Assembly: GCA_032622095.1 (NCBI GenBank)
Contig: CP136064.1
Span: 141,811,954-141,875,953, forward strand
Origin: Siphonodentalium dalli
Lineage: Eukaryota; Mollusca; Scaphopoda; Gadilida; Siphonodentaliidae
Length of the DNA: 64,000 bases
Direction: 5' to 3'
Shown here: in pieces, positions 32,747 through 42,870 of the stretch
Position numbering within the stretch: position 1 is the stretch's first letter
How the letters are laid out: each line of letters begins with the position of its first letter
Notes under the pieces: model-generated
What the model was told of the DNA's origin: nothing
Database searches by the model: none
The model's input: only the letters and a program-made list of their open reading frames with translations
Program-made: the position numbers and the translations under genes

Positions 32747-33629
32747 TCCCAACTAAAACAAAAACAGAAGGTACCCCGTAAACCGGGGTAACTTGAGACA
32801 GTTTTGAGGGTATTTTAAAGCTAACTTGAAATAAATGTTTTGGACCCTAGCCACATCACTTGACACTTCTCAAACAACCTCTCAGCTATTGATCTCTAAT
32901 AGTTCTAACCTGTTGTAGCATTGTATATGGCAAAAATAGTGGCCTGAACGGGTGTCTCAAGTCACCCCGACCATGGGGTGACTTCAGACAGATGCCTCCT
33001 AAACTCATATAACATCTTGTTCTACTGCCCCAATTTGACTCCAGTAGTAGGACAGACAGATAATGATGCAACAGAGAAAGATTACTTTAATAAAAATTAT
33101 AATTTAGATTTTAGCAATCTATATTTGCTATACACCACTATCCAGGCTGTATATTAATAATCATGTGTCGATATTAGAATGCAATGCCATTCGCAGCCAT
33201 TGTATCATGTGATGCTGAAATAGACAGAGCAATAATTTAATGGATCGGCATGTTCGTACTACTTGTCATCTTAGAAAACAAATAGTATACCTTACCTATT
33301 ATTTCAGGATTATTATAAACACTTCAAGAAATATATAAGAGAACAAACTGGATGGCGCTTAAGTGGCTTTTAATAACACTTTCTTTACTGAATACTCATT
33401 GCCGAGTAGTGGCCAAAGAAAATGCTCAGATAACAACTTCAGCAAACAACCAGACATAGACTTATTGTCTGAACGCTTCCCCACCAATAAGCGAGATCAC
33501 ATATTCGCTACCGTATTAGATCCATCCAGCCCGTTCCGTGCATTCAGTGCTACATGTCAAAGTTCTGTCTGGAGTAGCATTCTTTTATATATTCATGAAT
33601 TCCATATTGCTACATCAAATAATTTAGGC

Positions 33630-34205
33630 TTAGGGTTATACTATAGGGCTCATGTTGAACTAGTGAAAGGGTTATGGTTTGCTTTAGGGTTAACCGTTAG
33701 GGCACACTTTAGGGTCAAATCTCACCCCTCGATCACAGCTTTAGGGTTAGGGTTCATCCTTTATGGACAAAGCGTATCCTCTCGATCACAGGTTTAGGGT
33801 TAGAGCTCACACTTTAAGGGCAAATCCAACCACCGCAATCACAGGTTTAGGGAAAGGGGCTCATCCTTTATGGGCAAAGCGTATCCCCTCGATCACATGT
33901 TTATGGTTAGGGCTCATGTTGATCTAGTGAAAGAGTTAGGGTTTGCTTTAGGGTTAGGGCAACCTTTAGGGTCAAATCCCATCCCCTCGATCACAGGTTT
34001 AGGGTTTGGATTCACCCCTATATATGTGGAAATTCCATCCCTCGATTACAGGCTATGGCTCATCCTTTATGGGCAAAGCGTATCCCCTCGATCACAGGTT
34101 TAGGTTGAGGGCTCATCTTGAACTAGGTAAAGGCTTAGGGTTTCCTTTTGGTTTAGGGCACCCTTTAGGGTCAATGACCACCACCTCAATCACATAGTTA
34201 GGGTT
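33630..34205 (+). repeat. Degenerate TTAGGG-containing tandem repeat
   Basis: Eight-plus units of ~50-100 bp, each with CTCGATCACAGGTTTAGGG followed by either CATCCTTTATGGGCAAAGCG or a TTTAGGGTTAGGGC stretch. Single TTAGGG hexamers are embedded, never long perfect arrays. Frames running through it (for example 33870-34103) are repeat-encoded, not genes. Confidence 0.7.
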
Positions 34206-34404
34206 AGGGTTATCGGAGATACGAGTCCGAGTCTTGGAGCCATGTCTCCATAACGAAGATACGAAAGTTTATGTAATGGCGCCATAACGGTGATGTATTC
34301 GTGTAGCTTTTGCTTCGTGGCTTTATGGCACCATGGCTCCATGACACGTATCTCCGTTATGGATCCATGGCTCAATGCACGACTCGTATCTCTGTTATAT
34401 CCTA

Positions 34405-34535
34405 ATCCTGTGATCGAGGGGATACGCTTTGCCCATAAAAGATAAGCCCTAAACCTGTGATCGAGGGGGTGGGCTTTGACCCTAAAGGGTACTCTAACCC
34501 TAATTCAACATGAGCCCTAACCATAAACATGTGAT
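34405..34535 (-). repeat. Inverted arm of the TTAGGG-containing repeat
   Basis: Reverse complements of the left block: CCTGTGATCGAGGGGATACG, CTTTGCCCATAAA, CCCTAAACCTGTGATCGAGG, GACCCTAAAGGGT and CATGAGCCCTAACC. It is shorter than the left arm, consistent with deletion or expansion on one side. Confidence 0.75.
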
Positions 34536-35121
34536 CGTAGTATACTTGCAGTCAGTCAGCTACATGTAGATTATCATTCAATTTTACTTGTGCAACTTAG
34601 CATGTGCATTAACTGAGATATACTGTAGTAGTTAGCAACTAAATAGCACATGTAGCCGTATATATCATGTATAGGTCTATTAGGTCATATCCGGGGTGAC
34701 TGTCTCAAGTCACCCCGAGTATGTCGAAAATCATGTTTTTCTTAGAAAGCATAAAATATGTAATTACATACATAAAATGACAATCTGTTGACACATCAGA
34801 TATATATTTCTGGAGTCTTGGTCATATTCATCTCCGTATAGTCCGCATGGTGTATGCGGTGCAGTGGAAGTTTTCAAGTGGTCAAATATTTGCGAAAAAA
34901 AATCAATGAAATTCTCAGACCAGTTGCTCCATTTTTTTTCAATTGCATCTCATTATTTATAGACTATTATCAAATAAATATACCTGTCATCAGAATAAAT
35001 AAGATTTATTTGAATGTAAGAACAATAGAGAATGATTATAGTGCCTGAAATATGGCACCATCCTGTTTTGTCTCAAGTCACCCCGGTGTCTCAAGTTACC
35101 CCGGTTTACCGTACTGGTATT

Positions 35122-35545
35122 GCGAGTCGCCCTGACTGAAACAGAAGATAATTATATTGTGAGTCTACCCCGACTAATACAGAAGATAATGCTATCGCGA
35201 GTCGGCCCAACTAAAACAGAAGATAATGCTATTATGAGTAGCCCCGACAAAAACAGAAGCTAATTCTATTGCGAGTCTTCATGATTAATAGAGAATGTAA
35301 TGCTATCACGAGTAGCACCGACTAAAACAGAAGGATATATGCTATTGTGAGTCCCCCTGATTAATACAGAAGGCAATGCTATCACAAGTCTGCCCGATTC
35401 ATACAGATTTTAATGCTATCATGAGTTGCCCCGAATAAAACAGAAGGTACCGGTGTCGCAAGTTACCCCGACTAATACATAAGGTAATGCTATCGAGAGT
35501 CACACCGACTAAAACAGAAGGAAATGTTTTGTGAGTCGCCCTGAA
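35122..35545 (+). repeat. 37-bp minisatellite, about 11 copies
   Basis: Unit: GAGTCGCCCCGACTAAAACAG followed by AAGRTAATGCTATYRY. Individual units are 36-39 bases and 70-85% alike. It begins directly after the inner inverted repeat at ~35,115 and shares its AGTYACCCCG phrase, suggesting it arose from that repeat. Confidence 0.75.
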
Positions 35546-35754
35546 GGGAACGCTATTATGTGGTGCCTTTATTCCTTCTGTATGTGACTCAAGACTTCTA
35601 AAGAATTTTCTGAGATGTGGTTTTAAACGAATAAAAATGACTCAGTCCATAAGTCATTTAATATTATCCTCTCAGCCCTTAATGTAAAATGTAGGGGTGC
35701 TCTCATGATTGTTTACTGTCTTTAGTTAACTCATAATAGGAGGCAAGGAAGCAG

Positions 35755-36235
35755 CCTGAAGCGCAATTGGTTGGTATCGCATATGAATTTATGATAATGG
35801 AATAACCCACCTATTCAGGGAGCTGAATTTTGAAATTTTGATTATCAAATAACCTCATAATGACATAATTAGATAGCATTGTTCTGAAATCATATAAAAT
35901 TCATACCAAATTGCATAGCTATCATCCAAATTTGGGTAGCAAATTGCGATGCGATACCAGTTAATTTTCTCCCTGCGCCTATTCAACCCAACTTTAATAA
36001 TAATAATTGCGCTGAAGCGCAATTGAATTGCTTGGGTAGTATGTGAAAAATTAATTGCGCTGAAGCGCAATTAATTTTGAATTGCGCTGAATCGCAATTG
36101 GTGGATATCCCATATGAATTGATTATGATGGAATAACCTATCTATTCAGGGGTGTAAGCTTGTAACAATAATTGCGCTCCAGCGCAATTGGATTGCGCTT
36201 CAGTGCAATTGAATTGCGCTTCAGCGCAATTATTA
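35755..36235. repeat. AATTGCGCTGAAGCGCAATT palindromes, right cluster, with a duplicated spacer
   Basis: Full or mutated palindromes at ~35,758 (half), 36,003, 36,051, 36,079, 36,167, 36,189 and 36,210. The spacer GGTTGGTATCGCATATGAATT..ATGGAATAACCCACCTATTCAGG (35,767-35,822) recurs as GGTGGATATCCCATATGAATT..ATGGAATAACCTATCTATTCAGG (36,099-36,151). Confidence 0.75.
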
Positions 36236-36322
36236 ATAAATGTGAATTTGACCTCCCATAAGTCAAACAGGTTGCAAATTGACTCACGTCTGAGCAGCAT
36301 CGCATATAAAAATCCACGTTAG

Positions 36323-36546
36323 ACCCACCATGGTGGAACCGTGGTGGCACCATCGTGCCACCTTGGTTCACCGTGGTGCCACCCTGGTGACAACACAGTA
36401 AAGCACATTTACCATGCTAGGAGGTATGATACCACCGCGGTGGCACCAATGTTTTACCAAGGTGGTAGCACAGTAAAGTTTTTTCCACCAAGGTGGCACC
36501 AATTTCCACCACGGTGGTAGCACAGTAAAATGCATTTACCATGGTA
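36323..36546. repeat. CCACC/GGTGG hairpin-rich repeat
   Basis: Palindromic phrases CCACCATGGTGG, CCACCGCGGTGG, CCACCACGGTGG and CCACCAAGGTGG, with the spacer CACAGTAAA three times (about 36,396, 36,469 and 36,521) and CATTTACCATG twice. Several alternative stem-loops are possible. Confidence 0.7.
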
Positions 36547-37395
36547 GACTGATACTAATTTCTGCCTTATGAGAACGCATCAATATAAAAGAATAGGTTC
36601 AGATGGACATGTTTAATTAGAAAGAGATATACGTAGTCTACCCAAAATAGTCGCTGTTAATTTTACTGTTACTTTCTTCTGAAGTTGTGTTCACAATCAG
36701 TCACGCGGTAATTACAGTTTATAGCGTGATTCCACTTAACCTAGTCGAAAATCTATGGGATAAAGATACCTTCAATGTATAGTAAATTTTAGACTACCCT
36801 TAATTGTGTTAGTTTGGCCTTGTCAAACTATGTAATTGCAGATGAGGGAATATTAGTTTGGAATATAGACTCCTAGCAGGTGCCGATGAATGAAGAGAGA
36901 TGACTCAATTCTTCCTTTCTTGATCTTTCCATGCGGGAATTTCCCACCCACCCTCCCGGGGCATTTCATAATCAATATTAATCATATATATTTTTCATTC
37001 AGTGATTCACAGATCCTGCAGCCACATATTCTTCACATAATTACATATTACTGTGCCATACTATATAGGGGGAATCTCATTCCTCCTATATATAGCCTAT
37101 GACATATAATTGGTATGTGGCTGCATGCATGTGCTGTGGCCATATACGTGTACAGTCTAGACTATTGTTGATATTATTTCATGCATGTGCGTATGCAGGT
37201 ATGTGTCATTCTCCACTCGTGCCATACCTCATGGGGGAAATTTATGTTCTGCCATGCGGTATGGCATATAATTGGCGCATGGCTGTATGTCAAATATTAA
37301 CAAGTTTATGTGTATTCCGCATGGATCGTTCAAGAATAAATATGTCATACATATATCAATTGTTTGGTTCTCTCTTCGGCAATTATTCCAGAATG
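36547..37395. other. Unassigned DNA before the scaffold gap
   Basis: Contains loosely repeated phrases (GACATATAATTGGTATGTGGCTGCATG at 37,100 and GGCATATAATTGGCGCATGGCTG at 37,262; TCATGCATGTGCG) but no recognised gene or element. Frames spanning the N run are meaningless. Confidence 0.4.
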
Positions 37396-37495
37396 NNNNN
37401 NNNNNNNNNNNNNNNNNNNNNNNNNNNNNNNNNNNNNNNNNNNNNNNNNNNNNNNNNNNNNNNNNNNNNNNNNNNNNNNNNNNNNNNNNNNNNNN
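37396..37495. other. Assembly gap of exactly 100 N
   Basis: A 100-N run is the usual placeholder for a gap of unknown size. It separates unique-looking DNA from the satellite array, so the true left edge of the array is unknown. Confidence 0.95.
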
Positions 37496-40400
37496 GGGGT
37501 CGTTCGGCAAAAAAACATGGCCGCCAGCAGCCATCTTGGATTTTACTCTTTACATGACTAAATCATTTTAGCACGGGCTACAGGTCGTACCTTTAATCTG
37601 ATCATCATGAAATTTGTCATAGCTGTTGAAATTGGAATGTAGATTGGGAACGAGTCATTTTGGGGTCATTCGAACAAAAAACATGGCCGCCAGTGACCAT
37701 CTTTGATTTTACTCTTTACATGACTAAATCCTTTAGCACGGGCTACAGGTCGTACCTTTAGTCTGATCATCATGAAATTTGTTATCGCTGTTGAAATTGG
37801 AATGTAGATGGGAACGAGTCATTTTGGGGTCATTCGGGCAAAAAACATGGCCGCCAGTGGCCATCTTTGTTTTCAAAATTCAATCCATTAAAACGGGCCA
37901 CAGGTCGCATTGTTCGTCTGATCATCATGAAATTATTCCTGGATGTTAATATTGACATGTAGATGGGGAAAGGGTCATTTTGGGGTCGTTCGGCAAAAAA
38001 ACATGGCCGCCAGCAGCCATCTTGGATTTTACCTCTTTACATGACTAAATCATTTAGCACGGGCTACAGGTCGTACCTTTAATCTGATCATCATGAAATT
38101 TGGTTATAGCTGTTGAAATTGAAATGTAGATGGGAACGAGTCATTTTGTGGTCATTCGGACAAAAAAACATGGCCGCCAGTGACCATCTTTGATTTTACT
38201 GTTTGTATGACTAAATCCTTTAGCACGGGCTACAGGTCATACCTTTAGTCTGATCATCATAAAATTCGACAAGGATGTTGGCAATGACATGTAGATTGGA
38301 ACGAGTCATTTTGGGATCAATCGGCCAAAAAACATGGCCGCCAGCAGCCGTCTTGGATTTTACTCTTTGTGTGACTAAATCCTTTAGCACAGGATACAGG
38401 TCGTACCTTTATTCTGATCATCATAAAATTTGTCATGGTATGTTTAACAATGACTTGTAGATGGGGAACGAGTCATTTTGGGTTAATTCGGCCAAAAAAC
38501 ATGGCCGCCAGCAGCCATCTTGGATTGTACTCTTTGTATGACTAAATTCTTTAGCACGGGCTACAGGTCGTACCTTTAGTCTAATCATCATGAAATTTGT
38601 TATGTCTGTTGAAATTGGAATGTAGATGGGAACGAGTCATTTTGGGGTCATTCGGGGTAAAAAAACATGGCCGCCAGTGGCCATCTTTGTTTTCAAAATC
38701 AATCCATTAGCACGGGCCACAGGTCGCATTGTTCGTCTGATCATCATGAAATTATTCCTGGATGTTAATATTGACATGTAGATGGGGAAAGGGTCATTTT
38801 GGGGTCGTTCGGCAAAAAAAACATGGCCGCCAGCAGCCATCTTGGATTTTACTCTTTACATGACTAAATCATTTAGCACGGGCTACAGGTCGTACCTTTT
38901 GTCTGATCATCATAAAATTTGACAAGGATGTTGACAATGACATGTAGATTGGAACGAGTCATTTTGGGATCAATCGGCCAAAAAACATGGCCGCCAGCAG
39001 CCGTCTTGGATTTTACTCTTTGTGTGACTAAATCATTTAGCACAGGATACAGGTCGTACCTTTAGTCTGATCATCATAAAATTTGTCCAGAATGTTAACA
39101 ATGACTTGTAGATGGGGAACGAGTCATTTTGGGTTCATTCGGCCAAAAAACATGGCCGCCAGCAGCCATCTTGGATTTTACTGTTTGTATGACTGAATCC
39201 TTTAGCACGGGCTACAGGTCGTACCTTTAGTCTGATCATCATAAAATTTGTTATGGCTGTTGTGAAATTGGAATGTAGATGGGAACGAGACATTTTGGGG
39301 TCATTCGGACAAAAATCATGGCCGCCAGTGGCCATCTTTGTTTTCAAAATTCAATCCTTTAGCACGGGCCACAGGTCGCATTGTTCGTCTGATCATCATG
39401 AAATTTGTCCTGGATGTTAATATTGACATGTAGATTGGAACGAGTCAATTTTGCTTTACTCGGGCAAAAAACATGGCCGCCAGCAGCCATCTTTGATTGT
39501 ACTCTTTGTATGACTAAATCCTTTAGCACGGGCTACAGGTCGTACCTTTAGTCTGATCATCATGAAATTTTGTTATCGCTATTGAAATTGGAATGTAGAT
39601 GGGAACGAGTCATTTTGGGGTCATTCGGGCCAAAAAACATGGCCGCCAGTGGCCATCTTTGTTTTCAAATTCAATCCATTAGCACGGGCCACAGGTCGCA
39701 TTGTTCGTCTGATCATCATGAAATTTGTTAAGGCTGTTGAAATTGGGAATGTAGATGGGAACGAGTCATTTTGGGGTCATTCGGACAAAAAACTTGGCCG
39801 CCAGTGACCATCTTTGATTTTACTGTTTGTATGACTAAATCCTTTAGCACGGGCTACAGGTCATACCTTTAGTCTGATCATCATAAAATTGACATGGATG
39901 TTGACAATGACATGTAGATTGGAACGAGTCATTTTGGGATCATTCGGCCAAAAAACATGGCCGCCAGCAGCCGTCTTGGAGTTTACTCTTTGTGTGACTA
40001 AATCCTTTAGCACAGGATACAGGTCGTACCTTTATTCTGATCATCATAAAATATGTCATGGATGTTAACAATGCCTTTGTAGATGGGAAGAAAGAGTCAT
40101 TTTGGGTTCATTCGGCCAAAAAACATGGCCGCCAGCAGCCATCTTGGATTGTACTCTTTGTATGACTAAATCCTTTAGCACGGGCTACAGGTCGTACCTT
40201 TAGTCTAATCATCATGAAATTTGTTATGTCTGTTGAAATTGGAATGTAGATGGGAACGAGTCATTTTGGGGTCATTCGGGTAAAAAACATGGCCGCCAGT
40301 GGCCATCTTTGTTTTCAAAATTCAATCCATTAGCACGGGCCACAGGTCGCATTGTTCGTCTGATCATCATGAAATTATTCCTGGATGTTAATATTGACAT

Positions 40401-42870
40401 GTAGATGGGAGAAAGGGTCATTTTGGGGTCGTTCGGCAAAAAAAACATGGCCGCCAGCAGCCATCTTGGATTTTACTCTTTACATGACTAAATCCTTTAG
40501 CACGGGCTACAGGTCGTACCTTTAATCTGATCATCATGAAATTTGTTATAGCTGTTGAAATTGGAATGTAGATGGGGAACGAGTCATTTTGGGGTCATTA
40601 GAATAAAAAACATGGCCGCCAGTGACCATCTTTGATTTTACTCTTTACATGAGTAAATCCTTTATCACGGGCTACAGGTCGTACCTTTAGTCTGATCATC
40701 ATGAAATTTGTTATCGCTGTTGAAATTGGAATGTAGATGGCAACGAGTCATTTTGGGGTCATTCGAACAAAAAACATGGCCGCCATTGACCATCTTTGAT
40801 TTTACTCTTTACATGACTAAATCCTTTAGCACGGGCTACAGGTCGTACCTTTAGTCTGATCATCATGAAATTTGTTTTTGGCTGTTGAAATTGGAATGTA
40901 GATGGGGAACGAGTCATTTTGGGGTCATTCGGACAAAAAACTTGGCCGCCAGTGACCATCTTTGATTTTACTGTTTGTATGACTAAATCCTTTAGCACGG
41001 GCTACAGGTCATACCTTTAGTCTGATCATCATAAAATTTGACATGGATGTTGACAATGACATGTAGATTGGAACGAGTCATTTTGGGATCATTCGGCCAA
41101 AAACATGGCCGCCAGCAGCCGTCTTGGATTTTACTCTTTGTGTGACTAAATCCTTTAGCACAGGATACAGGTCGTACCTTTATTCTGATCATCATAAAAT
41201 TTGTCGTGGATGTTAACAATGACTTGTAGATGGGAACGAGTCATTTTAGGTTCATTCGGGCAAAAAACATGGCCGCCAGCAGCCATCTTGGATTGTACAC
41301 TTTGTATGACTAAATCCTTTAGCACGGGCTACAGGTCGTAACTTTAGTCTAATCATCATGAAATTTGTTACGTCTGTTTGAAATTGGAATGTAGATGGGA
41401 ACAAGTCATTTTGGAGTCATTCGGACAAAAAACATGGCCGCCAGTGACCATCTTTGATTTTACTGTTTGTGTATGACTAAATCTTTTAGCACGGGCTACA
41501 GGTCATACCTTTAGACTGATCATCATAAAATTTGACATGGATGTTGTCAATGACATGTAGATTGGAACGAGTCATTTTGGGATCATTCGGCCAAAAAAAC
41601 ATGGCCGCCAGCAGCCGTCTTGGATTTTACTCTTTGTGTGACTAAATCCTTTAGCACAGGATACAGGTCGTACCTTTAGTCTGATCATCATAAAATTTGT
41701 CATGGATGTTAACAATGACTTGTAGATGGGAACGAGTCATTTTGGGTTCATTCGGCCAATAACCATGGCCGCCAGCAGCCATCTTGGATTTTAATGTTTG
41801 TATGACTGAATCCTTTAGCACGGGCTACAGGTCGTACCTTTAGTCTGATCATCATAAAATTTGTTATGGCTGTTGAAATTGGAATGTAGATGGGGAACGA
41901 GTCATTTTGGGGTCATTCGGACAAAAAAACATGGGCCGCCAGTGGCCATCTTTGTTTTCAAAATTCAATCCATTATCACGGGCCACAGGTCGCATTGTTC
42001 GTCTGATCATCATGAAATTTTGTCCTGGATGTTAATATTGACATGTAGATGGGAACGAGTCATTTTTGGTTTACTCGGGCAAAAAACATGGCCGCCAGCA
42101 GCCATCTTTGATTGTACTCTTTGTATGACTAAATCCTTTAGCACGGGCTACAGGTCGTACCTTTAGTCTGATCATCATGAAATTTGTTATGGCTGTGTGA
42201 AATTGGAATGTAGATGGGAACCGAGTCATTTTGGGGTCATTCGGACTAAAAACATGGCCGCCAGTGGCCATCTTTGTTTTCAAAATTCAATCCATTAGCA
42301 CGGGCCACAGGTCGCATTGTTCGTCTGATCATCATGAAATTATTCCTGGATGTTAATATTGACATGTAGATCGGGGAAAGAGTCATTTTGGGGTCATTCG
42401 AACCAAAAAACATGGCCGCCAGTGACCATCTTTGATTTTACTCTTTACATGACTAAATCCTTTAGCACGGGCTACAGGTCGTACCTTTAGTCTGATCATC
42501 AATGAAATTTGTTTATCGCTGTTGAAATTGGAATGTAGATGGGAACGAGTCATTTTGGGGTCATTCGGACAAAAACATGGCCGCCAGTGGCCATCTTTGT
42601 TTTCAAAATTCAATCCATTAGCACGGGCCACAGGTCGCATTGTTCGTCTGATCATCATGAAATTATTCCTGGATGTTAATATTGACATGTAGATGGGAGA
42701 AAGAGTCCATTTTGAGGGTCGTTCGGCAAAAAAAAACATGGCCGCCAGCAGCCATCTTGGATTTTACTCTTTACATGACTAAATCATTTAGCACGGGCTA
42801 CAGGTCGTACCTTTAATCTGATCATCATGAAATTTGTTAATAGCTGTTGAAATTGGAATGTAGATGGGAA
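37496..42870 (-). repeat. Indel-rich first part of the array, a near-copy of the following segment
   Basis: 37,496 aligns to ~42,717 with a ~5.22-kb offset, sharing rare variants: CCATTAAAACGGGCC (37,886 and 43,107), GACAAGGATGTTGGC (38,268 and 43,484), GGGTTAATTCGG (38,481 and 43,693). The first copy has many extra single bases (runs of A or G, CATGGGCCGCC at ~41,931, GTTGTGAAATTGG at ~39,259) that its partner lacks. One monomer is missing near 38,880 and other monomers are rearranged. Confidence 0.7.

Larger units (their letters stand above)
32607..36260. mobile_element. 3.65-kb fold-back element with nested inverted repeats
   Basis: Outer TIRs of ~70 bp: TATGGGAGG, CAAATTCACATTTATTAA and tandem AATTGCGCTGAAGCGCAATT units at 32607-32680, inverted at 36188-36260. 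Inner pairs: GTAAACCGGGGTAACTTGAG (~32778) with its inverse at ~35088-35110; TCTCAAGTCACCCCGA (~32955 and ~34700); TTAGGG-type blocks 33630-34205 against 34405-34535; and GAGATACGAGTC (34214) against GACTCGTATCTC (34381). Flanks read GTCAA before and AGTCAA after, a possible duplication off by one base. No credible ORF, so non-autonomous. Confidence 0.75.

Noticed and set aside
33363-34197. Coding genes over the TTAGGG-type block
   Set aside because: The overlapping frames encode the DNA repeat unit in several phases, as expected of a tandem repeat without stops.
33630-34210. Interstitial telomere
   Set aside because: TTAGGG occurs only as isolated or doubled hexamers within a longer degenerate unit, without a perfect array.
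37099-37571. Open frames crossing the N run
   Set aside because: Their central third is undefined sequence from the 100-N gap, so neither length nor product has meaning.
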